Shown here in pieces: positions 15,205-24,710 of a stretch of DNA of 64,000 bases (position 1 is the first letter of the stretch; the number at the start of each line of letters is the position of its first letter). This DNA is from CAVURS01 sp963795385 (GTDB lineage Bacteria; Actinomycetota; Actinomycetes; Actinomycetales; CAVURS01), in NCBI GenBank assembly GCA_963795385.1, contig CAWCHK010000003.1:62001-126000 (forward strand), given 5' to 3'. The notes under the pieces were generated by a model. It saw only the letters and a list, made by a program, of their open reading frames with translations. It did no database searches and had not been told where the DNA came from. A program made the position numbers and the translations under genes.

Positions 15205-16154
15205 GCCCGGCCGCACCCGCGGCGCCGCCCCCGAGGACCCAGCCGGCGCCCCGGCGGGTGGACGCGTCGATGTCCCTGCTGTCCGAGGCGATGGAGCGAC
15301 CGCTCGACCCGGGCTACGCCGCGGCCGCCGAGCGGCGCCGCCTCTCGCCCGAGACGAACCAGCGCCCGGCCGTCCACGCCCTGACCCTCGTGGTCCTCGC
15401 CGTGATCGGCCTGCTCACCGTCGCAGCCGTGCTCTCCCTGCGTGCGCCGCAGCCGCAGGCTGCGACGGCGAAACAGGCTCTGCTGCAACGCATCCGGGCC
15501 GAGACGGCAGCCGCCGACAAGCTGCAGAAGGCCAACGACGGACTCCGCCTCGCCAACGACAAGGCCCAGGCCGAGCTGCTGCGGCTGACCACGCAGGGCG
15601 GCCTCGCCGACCAGATCCAGCTCCTCGGCATCGTCTCGGGATCCCTCGCCGTCCGGGGCCCGGGGCTGAGGGTCACCGTCGACGACGCCCCGGGTTCCGC
15701 GCCCACCGCGAACGCCGACCCGCGCGAGCAGGACCAGGACGCCCAGGGCCGCGTGCAGGACCGCGACCTGCAGACCGTCGTCAACGGGTTGTGGGCGGCC
15801 GGTGCCGAGGCGATCGGGGTCAACGGCCAGCGGCTCACCGGCCTCTCCGCGATCCGCTCCGCCGGGCAGGCGATCCTGGTGGACTTCCGGCCGCTCTCCC
15901 CGCCGTACGTCGTCAGCGCCGTCGGCTCCTCGGACTCGATGCGGGCCGACTTCGCCGACGGCAGCGGTGGGCGCTACCTGCGCTCCCTCTCGGACAACTT
16001 CGACATCCCGAGCGACGTCGAGAGCGTCAAGTCCATCTCGCTGCCGGCGGCGAGCGGCCTGACCCTGCACGACGCCAAGCCGATCACCGCGCCGAAGCCG
16101 ACCAGCAAGGCCTCCTCGGACCCGACCTCGACCAGCTCGGAGCACTCCTCGTGA
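15201..16154 (+). CDS. DUF881 membrane protein
   Basis: A 317-residue DUF881 protein. A Pro/Ala-rich cytoplasmic tail of about 65 residues precedes one transmembrane helix (HALTLVVLAVIGLLTVAAVL), then a coiled-coil-like Ala/Gln/Leu-rich segment and the extracytoplasmic DUF881 domain, with GIVSGSLAVRGPGLRVTVDD and WAAGAEAIGVNGQRLT. The C-terminus is Ser/Thr-rich. The first of two DUF881 genes flanking sbp, an order conserved in actinobacteria. A cell-envelope or division role is suggested in the literature for such loci, but the molecular function is unknown. Confidence 0.88.
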   Translation: MSPAAPAAPPPRTQPAPRRVDASMSLLSEAMERPLDPGYAAAAERRRLSPETNQRPAVHALTLVVLAVIGLLTVAAVLSLRAPQPQAATAKQALLQRIRAETAAADKLQKANDGLRLANDKAQAELLRLTTQGGLADQIQLLGIVSGSLAVRGPGLRVTVDDAPGSAPTANADPREQDQDAQGRVQDRDLQTVVNGLWAAGAEAIGVNGQRLTGLSAIRSAGQAILVDFRPLSPPYVVSAVGSSDSMRADFADGSGGRYLRSLSDNFDIPSDVESVKSISLPAASGLTLHDAKPITAPKPTSKASSDPTSTSSEHSS

Positions 16155-16483
16155 TCGCCGCCCTCGGACTCCTCGTCGGCATCGTCGCCGGCGTCCTGCT
16201 GCACCCGACCGTGCCCTTGTGGCTGCAGCCCTACCTGCCGATCGCCGTCGTGGCGGCGCTGGACGCGGTGTTCGGCGGCGTGCGGGCCGTGCTCGACGGG
16301 ATCTTCGACGACAAGGTCTTCGTGGTGTCGTTCCTGTCCAACGTCGTCGTCGCCGCGGTGATCGTCTATCTCGGCGACCAGCTCGGCGTGGGCTCCCAGC
16401 TCTCGACCGGCGTCGTCGTCGTGCTCGGCATCCGGATCTTCTCCAACGTCGCCGCCATCCGCCGCCACCTCTTCCGCGCATGA
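16151..16483 (+). CDS. sbp: Small basic protein (Sbp family, DUF1290)
   Basis: A 110-residue integral membrane protein of the DUF1290/Sbp family. Hydrophobic helices are seen at the N-terminus (VIAALGLLVGIVAGVLL), in the middle (SFLSNVVVAAVIVYLGDQL) and near the C-terminus. The family motif PIAVVAALDAVFGGVRA is present. GTG 16151 overlaps the previous stop and the stop overlaps the next ATG. Bacillus Sbp lies near ftsZ, but the function is not established. Confidence 0.9.
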   Translation: MIAALGLLVGIVAGVLLHPTVPLWLQPYLPIAVVAALDAVFGGVRAVLDGIFDDKVFVVSFLSNVVVAAVIVYLGDQLGVGSQLSTGVVVVLGIRIFSNVAAIRRHLFRA

Positions 16484-17310
16484 GCGAGCAGCCGCCGCGG
16501 AGCCATCCCGAGCACCTGCCGGAGCACCCGCCGGAGCACCTGGCGGTCGAACCCGAGCCCAGCGCCCGGTCGGCCTGGGCCCGGCTGTGGCGGGCCGGCC
16601 GGCCGCGGGCCTCCCGCGCCCAGGCCCTGGCCGGGGTGCTGACCCTGCTGCTCGGCTTCGCCGTGGTCACCCAGGTGCGCCAGACCCAGCAGGAGGGCCT
16701 GTCCGCGCTGCGCCAGGACGACCTGGTCCGGGTGCTCGACGACGTCAACCAGAGGGAGACCCGGCTCGAGGACGACGCCCGGCAGCTGGAGTCGACCCAG
16801 CAGCGGCTCCAGTCCGGCTCGAACTCCTCGCAGGCGGCGCTCGAGGCGGCCCAGTCGCGCCTGGACACCCTCGGCATCCTGACCGGCACCAAGACGGCCA
16901 CCGGCCCGGGCATCCGGCTGATCGTCAGCGACCCGAAGGCCGGCGTCACCGCGGCCAGCCTGCTGGACGCGACGGAGGAGCTGCGGGACGCGGGGGCCGA
17001 GGCGCTGCAGATCGGGACGGTCCGGGTGGTCGCCAGCACCTCGTTCGTCGACGGCTCCGACTCCGGCTCCTCGGGGATCGTCGTGGACGGGACCACGCTG
17101 CACGCGCCGTACGTCTTCCTGGCCGTCGGGGACCCGCAGACCCTGGCCGCCGCGCTCGACATCCCCGGCGGTGTGCTGGAAACCTTGCGCCAGCACGGGG
17201 CCGATGGCACGGTCACGAGCGAGCAGCAGGTCGACATCACGGCCTTGCACACCGTTTCACCGCCTCGTTACGCTCGCCCGGCTCCGACCCCCTCCGGATC
17301 GGCCGGCTGA
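16480..17310 (+). CDS. Second DUF881 membrane protein
   Basis: A 276-residue DUF881 paralogue of the gene two positions upstream. An N-terminal PEHLPEHPPEHL repeat (12-base DNA units, about 16510-16545) leads to a transmembrane helix (LAGVLTLLLGFAVVTQV), a predicted coiled coil (about residues 70-120, rich in Gln/Glu/Leu) and the DUF881 domain with ATGPGIRLIVSDP and GAEALQIGTVRVVAST. It starts at ATG 16480 overlapping sbp. The pair with sbp between probably forms a membrane complex (inference). Confidence 0.88.
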   Translation: MSEQPPRSHPEHLPEHPPEHLAVEPEPSARSAWARLWRAGRPRASRAQALAGVLTLLLGFAVVTQVRQTQQEGLSALRQDDLVRVLDDVNQRETRLEDDARQLESTQQRLQSGSNSSQAALEAAQSRLDTLGILTGTKTATGPGIRLIVSDPKAGVTAASLLDATEELRDAGAEALQIGTVRVVASTSFVDGSDSGSSGIVVDGTTLHAPYVFLAVGDPQTLAAALDIPGGVLETLRQHGADGTVTSEQQVDITALHTVSPPRYARPAPTPSGSAG

Positions 17311-17330
17311 CACGACAGAAGGGCACGGCC

Positions 17331-17726
17331 ATGAGCTCCCTGGAGTACCCCGACGACCTGCACTACACGCCGGAGCACGAATGGGTCCGGTCGGCCGCGG
17401 CCGACGGCGGCGCCGTCCGGGTCGGCATCACGGCCTACGCCCAGGACGCCCTCGGCGACGTGGTCTACGTGACGCTCCCGGAGGTCGGGGCCAGCATCAC
17501 CGAGGGCGAGGCGTGCGGCGAGGTCGAGTCGACCAAGAGCGTCAGCGACCTCTTCGCCCCGCTGTCCGGCGAGGTGACCGCCCGCAACGAGACGCTCGAC
17601 GCCACCCCCGAGCTGGTCAACACCGACCCGTACGGCGAGGGCTGGCTGTTCGAGCTCGCCCCGACCGACGCCGACGCGGCGGCCGGCCTGCTCGACGCGG
17701 CTGCCTATCGTGCCCAGCTGGGCTGA
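17331..17726 (+). CDS. gcvH: Glycine cleavage system H protein
   Basis: Lipoyl carrier of the glycine cleavage system (131 residues). The lipoylated lysine is in GEVESTKSVSDLFAP, and the conserved HEWV and YGEGWLFEL segments are present. ATG 17331 follows a GGGCACGG region. It lies six kilobases before gcvP in the same orientation, with garA and two merR genes between, as in mycobacteria. gcvT is not in the window. Confidence 0.96.
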   Translation: MSSLEYPDDLHYTPEHEWVRSAAADGGAVRVGITAYAQDALGDVVYVTLPEVGASITEGEACGEVESTKSVSDLFAPLSGEVTARNETLDATPELVNTDPYGEGWLFELAPTDADAAAGLLDAAAYRAQLG

Positions 17727-17791
17727 AGCGCGTTCCACGGCAGGGCGTGGACGGGCTACCGTTACCACTTCTCTACCCGAGGGGAGGACCG

Positions 17792-18310
17792 ATGGCTGGA
17801 TCGTCTGACGAGACCGACATCGTCTTCTCTCCCGACGGCGGCTCCGCCGGAGGCAGCGAGCCGGCCGGGCCCGCCGCGGAGGGCCCCCGGGCCACCGACA
17901 ACGCCGACACCGCGGCCGACACCGGCCGCGAGATCGAGCTGGCGCCGGACGCCAACGAGCCCGGCCTCAGCCCCGCCGACCAGGCCACGGTCGAGGCCCT
18001 GCACGCCGGCACCGCGCTGCTCCTGGTGAAGTACGGCCCGACCTCCGGCGCGCGGTTCCTGCTCGACGCCGAGATCACGACGGTGGGCCGGCACCCGGGC
18101 AATGACATCTTCCTGGACGACGTCACCGTGTCGCGCAAGCACGCGCAGTTCGTCCGGACCGCGGAGGGCTTCTCGGTCCGGGACGTGGGCAGTCTCAACG
18201 GCACGTACGTCGGGCGCGAGCGGATCGAGGGGGAGAAGCCGCTGCACACGGGCGACGAGGTGCAGGTGGGCAAGTTCCGGTTCCTGTTCCAACAGGCCAG
18301 CACCGCGTGA
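17792..18310 (+). CDS. garA: FHA domain protein, GarA/OdhI-like
   Basis: Forkhead-associated protein (172 residues) of the GarA/OdhI family that in relatives inhibits 2-oxoglutarate dehydrogenase and tunes glutamate metabolism under serine/threonine kinase control. The FHA domain (about 75-165) has all key residues: TVGRHPGNDIFLDD, VTVSRKHAQF and GSLNGTYV. GarA is normally phosphorylated in an N-terminal ETTSVF motif; here the equivalent reads ETDIVF, so the double threonine is missing. A strong GAGGGGAGG-like site precedes ATG 17792. The stop overlaps the next GTG. Confidence 0.9.
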   Translation: MAGSSDETDIVFSPDGGSAGGSEPAGPAAEGPRATDNADTAADTGREIELAPDANEPGLSPADQATVEALHAGTALLLVKYGPTSGARFLLDAEITTVGRHPGNDIFLDDVTVSRKHAQFVRTAEGFSVRDVGSLNGTYVGRERIEGEKPLHTGDEVQVGKFRFLFQQASTA

Positions 18311-19065
18311 GCTCGGCGGCCCCGCGCCGGGACAGCTCGCGGCCGGCCGCGCACGCGGCGACGCTCAGCATCGGGGAGGTCCTCGAGCAGCTGCGCCAGG
18401 ACTTCCCGGACGTCAGCATCTCCAAGATCCGCTACCTCGAGGCCGAGGGCCTGGTCGAGCCGGCCCGCACTCCCTCCGGCTACCGCAAGTTCAGCCAGGA
18501 GGACGTCGAGCGACTGCGGTACATCCTGACCTTGCAGCGCGACCACTTCTGGCCGCTCCGGGTGATCCGCGAGGCGCTGGACGCCTACGACCGCGGCTTC
18601 GACCCACCGGGGGACGGCGCGCCCGGTCCGCGGGCCCCGAGGGCGGTGGCCGCCGGCGACTGGCCCGACCCCTCGTCCTTCGTCCGCCGCGGGCAGGCGT
18701 TGCGGATGACCCGGGCCGAGCTGGCCGTAGCCGCCGGCCTGGAGGAGCCGGAGGTCGCGCAGCTGGAGACCTTCGGGCTGCTCACGGCCGGGTCCGGCGG
18801 CTACTTCGACGAGACCGCGCTCACCATCGCCCACGCGGCGGCCGAGCTCGCGGCGTACGGCATCGAGCCTCGGCACCTGCGGCCGTTCCGGACCGCCGCG
18901 GACCGCGAGGTCGGCCTGGTCGAGCAGGTCGTGACGCCGCTGTCCCGCGGCCGCGGTGACGACGCGCAGGCCCGGGCGAGCGAGGCCGCGCGGGAGATCT
19001 CGGCCCTGTGCCTGCGGCTGCACGCGGCGCTGGTCAAGGCCGGCCTCGGTCCTCGGCTCGGCTGA
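18307..19065 (+). CDS. ftsR: MerR family regulator FtsR-like
   Basis: A 252-residue MerR-type regulator homologous by context to mycobacterial Rv1828 and corynebacterial FtsR, an activator of ftsZ. The winged-helix is at about residues 20-80 (LSIGEVLEQL, then ISKIRYLEAEGLVEPARTPS and GYRKFSQEDVERL). A second helical region (ELAVAAGLEEPEVAQLETFG) forms the C-terminal half. It starts at GTG 18307, overlapping garA by four bases. Homologues bind inverted repeats; one candidate palindrome lies at 19564. Confidence 0.85.
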   Translation: MSSAAPRRDSSRPAAHAATLSIGEVLEQLRQDFPDVSISKIRYLEAEGLVEPARTPSGYRKFSQEDVERLRYILTLQRDHFWPLRVIREALDAYDRGFDPPGDGAPGPRAPRAVAAGDWPDPSSFVRRGQALRMTRAELAVAAGLEEPEVAQLETFGLLTAGSGGYFDETALTIAHAAAELAAYGIEPRHLRPFRTAADREVGLVEQVVTPLSRGRGDDAQARASEAAREISALCLRLHAALVKAGLGPRLG

Positions 19066-19090
19066 CCGGGGCACCCCGTCCGGCGCGGGT

Positions 19091-19096
19091 TAGGCT
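19091..19096 (+). promoter_or_regulatory. Leaderless promoter -10 of the DUF151 gene
   Basis: TAGGCT followed by six bases and GTG 19103. No Shine-Dalgarno sequence is present, so the mRNA probably starts at the GTG. Confidence 0.5.
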
Positions 19097-19102
19097 GACG
19101 AG

Positions 19103-19576
19103 GTGCGCGAGCTCGATGTGGTCGGAGTCCGGGTCGAGATGCCCAGCAGTCAGCCGATAGTGCTGCTGCGCGAGCGCGACGGCGACCGCTACCTGCCGAT
19201 CTGGATCGGGGCGGCCGAGGCGACGGCGATCGCGTACGCCCAGCAGGGCGTCGTGCCTCCGCGGCCGTTGACGCACGACCTGTTCAAGGACGTCCTCGAG
19301 GCGCTCGACCGGACCCTGCAGGAGGTCCGGATCGTGGCCCTGCGCGACGGGGTCTTCTACGCCGACCTGATCTTCGACGGCGAGGTCGAGGTGAGCGCCC
19401 GCTCCTCGGACGCGATCGCCCTCGCGCTGCGCACCGGCACCCGGATCGTTGGCAGTGACGAGGTGCTCGAGGAGGCTGGTGTCGCGGTCGCCGGCGAGGA
19501 GGAGGACGAGGTGGAGAAGTTCCGCGAGTTCCTCGACCAGATCTCCCCGGACGACTTCGAAGCACCCTCAACCTGA
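19103..19576 (+). CDS. Bifunctional nuclease family protein (DUF151)
   Basis: A 157-residue DUF151 protein, a small family with a reported RNase/DNase activity in plants and bacteria. The family segments PIVLLRERDGDRYLPIWIG and FYADLIFDG are visible, as is SDAIALALRTGTRI. The C-terminal 30 residues are acidic. It sits between two merR genes as in mycobacteria (Rv1829). The final codons overlap a perfect 23-base palindrome that may control the next gene. Confidence 0.9.
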   Translation: MRELDVVGVRVEMPSSQPIVLLRERDGDRYLPIWIGAAEATAIAYAQQGVVPPRPLTHDLFKDVLEALDRTLQEVRIVALRDGVFYADLIFDGEVEVSARSSDAIALALRTGTRIVGSDEVLEEAGVAVAGEEEDEVEKFREFLDQISPDDFEAPST

Positions 19577-19586
19577 GGTTGAGGGT
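19564..19586. promoter_or_regulatory. Perfect palindromic operator near a merR gene
   Basis: ACCCTCAACCT (19564-19574), one central G, then the exact complement AGGTTGAGGGT (19576-19586). A partial copy, ACCCTCAGGTTG, occurs at 19634-19645. The palindrome has the form bound by MerR-family dimers, and two MerR genes flank it. It overlaps the stop codon of the DUF151 gene. Confidence 0.6.
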
Positions 19587-19648
19587 TAGAGTCGCGCCTG
19601 GGACCGGGACCGGCCCGCGACACGCGGAGCCGAACCCTCAGGTTGTCG

Positions 19649-19677
19649 TTGACGGCAGCCACCGTGCGCCATACCTT
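19649..19677 (+). promoter_or_regulatory. Predicted promoter of the second merR gene
   Basis: TTGACG (19649-19654) and TACCTT (19672-19677) are separated by 17 bases, a good housekeeping-type promoter. The start would lie near 19684, giving a leader of about 130 bases. The partial palindrome copy abuts the -35. Confidence 0.5.
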
Positions 19678-19815
19678 CACAAGTGAACGCCCTCGCTGTA
19701 GTTCCATCCATGTGGTCCGCCCTTGGCGGCAGACCACGCGCCCGGCCGGTGCTCCGCGCCGCTCGGGCAGGCGGAGCTACTTCCCCCGGAGGGCGATGAG
19801 GACGAGGAGGTTCGC

Positions 19816-20412
19816 GTGAGCGGATCCGGCGACGCCACCACCCCCGATCGTGGGGCCGGCCGCCCAGTGCCTGCCCAGGCGCAGGGACTGCTGTTCACCG
19901 ACGACCTGCCGAACATCCCCGAGGACGCGGGCTACCGCGGGCCGACGGCCTGCCACGCAGCCGGCATCACCTACCGCCAGCTGGACTACTGGGCTCGCAC
20001 CGGCCTGGTCGAGCCCTCCGTCCGAGGCGCCACCGGCAGCGGTACGCAGCGGCTCTACAGCTTCCGCGACATCCTGGTCCTGAAGGTCGTCAAGCGGCTC
20101 CTGGACACTGGAGTCTCCCTCCAGCAGATCCGGACGGCGGTCGTCCACCTGCGTGAGCGGGGGGTCGACGACCTGGCCCAGATCACCCTGATGAGCGACG
20201 GCGCCAGCGTCTACGAGTGCACCTCCGCGGACGAGGTCATCGACCTGGTCCAGGGTGGGCAGGGCGTCTTCGGGATCGCGGTCGGCCGGGTCTGGCGCGA
20301 GGTCGAGGGTGAGCTGGCCTCGCTGCCGAGCGAGCGGGCCGACGAGGACGCGCCGGGTGAGCACCCGGGCGACGAGCTGGCCCAGCGCCGCGCGACTCGC
20401 AAGACCGGCTGA
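19816..20412 (+). CDS. MerR family transcriptional regulator
   Basis: A 198-residue MerR-type regulator, equivalent by context to mycobacterial Rv1830. The HTH is CHAAGITYRQLDYWARTGLV followed by the wing GTQRLYSFRDILVLKVV (about residues 50-95). The C-terminal part (about 120-170, DGASVYECTSADEVIDLVQ) could be a small ligand or dimerisation domain; no cysteine-rich metal site is seen. GTG 19816 has GAGGAGG upstream. Its own upstream region holds a perfect palindrome, suggesting autoregulation. Confidence 0.85.
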   Translation: MSGSGDATTPDRGAGRPVPAQAQGLLFTDDLPNIPEDAGYRGPTACHAAGITYRQLDYWARTGLVEPSVRGATGSGTQRLYSFRDILVLKVVKRLLDTGVSLQQIRTAVVHLRERGVDDLAQITLMSDGASVYECTSADEVIDLVQGGQGVFGIAVGRVWREVEGELASLPSERADEDAPGEHPGDELAQRRATRKTG

Positions 20413-20427
20413 ACCTCCTCCCGCGGC

Positions 20428-20433
20428 TAGGCT
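20428..20433 (+). promoter_or_regulatory. Leaderless promoter -10 of the 20441 gene
   Basis: TAGGCT followed by seven bases and GTG 20441, with no ribosome binding site between; the same arrangement as at 19091. Confidence 0.45.
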
Positions 20434-20440
20434 CGCGGCC

Positions 20441-20812
20441 GTGCCGAGGCTCCGCATCACGGACGACAGGCTGATCCTTCATCTCAACCCGTTGGAGAAG
20501 TTCGGTGCCTTGAGCCGCGACGTCCAGGTCCCGCTGAGCGCCGTCCGCAGGGTCAAGGTCGTCCAGAAGCCGATGCCCAAGTGGCTCAAGGGGCTCAAGG
20601 TCAGTGACCACGACCGGACCTCACCCCTGAAGATCTTCGTCCTGAAGAAGTTCAAGTTCCAGGACGGCGGCCGCAAGGCGATGGTCGCGGTCTACCTCAA
20701 CCGTCCCGCCCTGGTCATCGACCTTGCCGATCCGGCGCTGAGGCGGATCGTGGTCACCCACAAGGACCCCGAAGTCGTTGCTGACGCGATACGGGCCGCG
20801 GCGTCCTTGTGA
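20441..20812 (+). CDS. Small hypothetical protein, possible PH-like fold
   Basis: A 123-residue protein that I do not recognise. It has alternating strand-like segments (RITDDRLILHLNPLEK, VQVPLSAVRRVKVV, ALVIDLADPALRRIVV) and ends in a helix (PEVVADAIRAAASL), a layout like bacterial PH-like domains of about 120 residues; this is a guess from pattern. The start GTG 20441 is preferred because a leaderless -10 lies seven bases upstream. It lies between merR and the glycine riboswitch. Confidence 0.65.
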   Translation: MPRLRITDDRLILHLNPLEKFGALSRDVQVPLSAVRRVKVVQKPMPKWLKGLKVSDHDRTSPLKIFVLKKFKFQDGGRKAMVAVYLNRPALVIDLADPALRRIVVTHKDPEVVADAIRAAASL

Positions 20813-21044
20813 CGGCGTAGAGGCCAGGACACCCTCAGCAGTGCCCGCATACCCCTGCATCGAGAAGGTGCGGAAGGCCGTGCGCTCTGACGGCTACCAG
20901 CATCAAGAAGGGCGTGACTCCTCGTCCTGGGGCCGAGGGGTGTCTCGTGGACGTCAAGTCACACATCACCGATCTTCGGCAGACGGGTGCGTGCCGCAAG
21001 GCCGCCGTCATCCTGCGGTGTTAGCGTTGTCCTGCTAGCGACTC

Positions 21045-21140
21045 CGCGTGGGAGAGCCCGGGCGACCGGGCGCCGAAGGGGCAAGACTCCCCATGAAGCT
21101 CTCAGGCCACAGGACCACGCGGACGAGGCAACTCTGGAAC
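21045..21140 (+). ncRNA. Glycine riboswitch upstream of gcvP
   Basis: The P1 stem pairs CGCGTGG (21045-21051) with CCACGCG (21115-21121). Core motifs are GGGAGAG, GCGCCGAAGGGGCAA (21070-21084), CTCTCAGG and CAGGAC, all in canonical order for one glycine aptamer; GAGGCAACTCTGGA follows at 21124. The downstream gene is gcvP, the expected target. A possible -10, TAGCGT (21022-21027), lies upstream. A complete second aptamer is not evident. In this class glycine binding usually turns expression on. Confidence 0.93.
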
Positions 21141-21212
21141 CGGCGACGGTGACAGATGGGGGAGGCCAGCAACCGTCCGGTGCGATCCGCCGGCCGTCGA
21201 CAGGAGCCTCCT

Positions 21213-24186
<2,974 letters not shown>

Positions 24187-24197
24187 CCGGTCGGCTC

Positions 24198-24710
24198 CTA
24201 GGGGAGCTGGCGGCCCATGATGACGGCGTCCCAGATCTCACCGGTCCGGCGACGGTAGTGCCGACGCAGGTAGCCCTCCTGCTCGAAGCCGCAGCTGCGG
24301 TAGAGCGCGAGGGCAGCCGCGTTGTGCGGCCAGGCCTGGAGTTCGATCTTGTGGACGTCGGAGCGGGCGAGGGCCCAGGCGATCGCGTCGTCCATGAGAC
24401 GCCGGCCGATCCCCCGGCCGCGGTAGTCCGGGGCCAGCATCATGCCGAGATCGGCCACGCCGTACGACGCCACGGCCATCTGCAGCTGACCGACGACCGC
24501 ACCGCTCGGCTCGCCGCCCTCCGCCACGATGGCGACCAGCGAGAGGTGAGCTGGGTCCGAGACGTGGGTCAGGAAGCGGTCGGTGACGCGCTGCACGTCG
24601 ATCGGGGACTGGGTGCCGATCCAACGGCCTTCTGCTGCAACGGTTTCGGTCAGGGCGAGAATGCCGGCCAGGTCCTGCGCCGCAGCGCTCCGGATGCGTA
24701 CCTCGCTCAC
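24198..24710 (-). CDS. GNAT family N-acetyltransferase
   Basis: A 170-residue GNAT acetyltransferase resembling RimJ/RimL-like or spermidine acetyltransferase-type proteins. The acetyl-CoA loop is DYRGRGIGRRLMDDAIAWA, and the C-terminal helix segment HNAAALALYRSCGFEQEGYLR is typical. Substrate unknown. Its ATG overlaps the sbcC stop (ATGA on the minus strand), so it is the last gene of the sbcD-sbcC operon. Confidence 0.88.
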   Translation of the reverse strand: MSEVRIRSAAAQDLAGILALTETVAAEGRWIGTQSPIDVQRVTDRFLTHVSDPAHLSLVAIVAEGGEPSGAVVGQLQMAVASYGVADLGMMLAPDYRGRGIGRRLMDDAIAWALARSDVHKIELQAWPHNAAALALYRSCGFEQEGYLRRHYRRRTGEIWDAVIMGRQLP

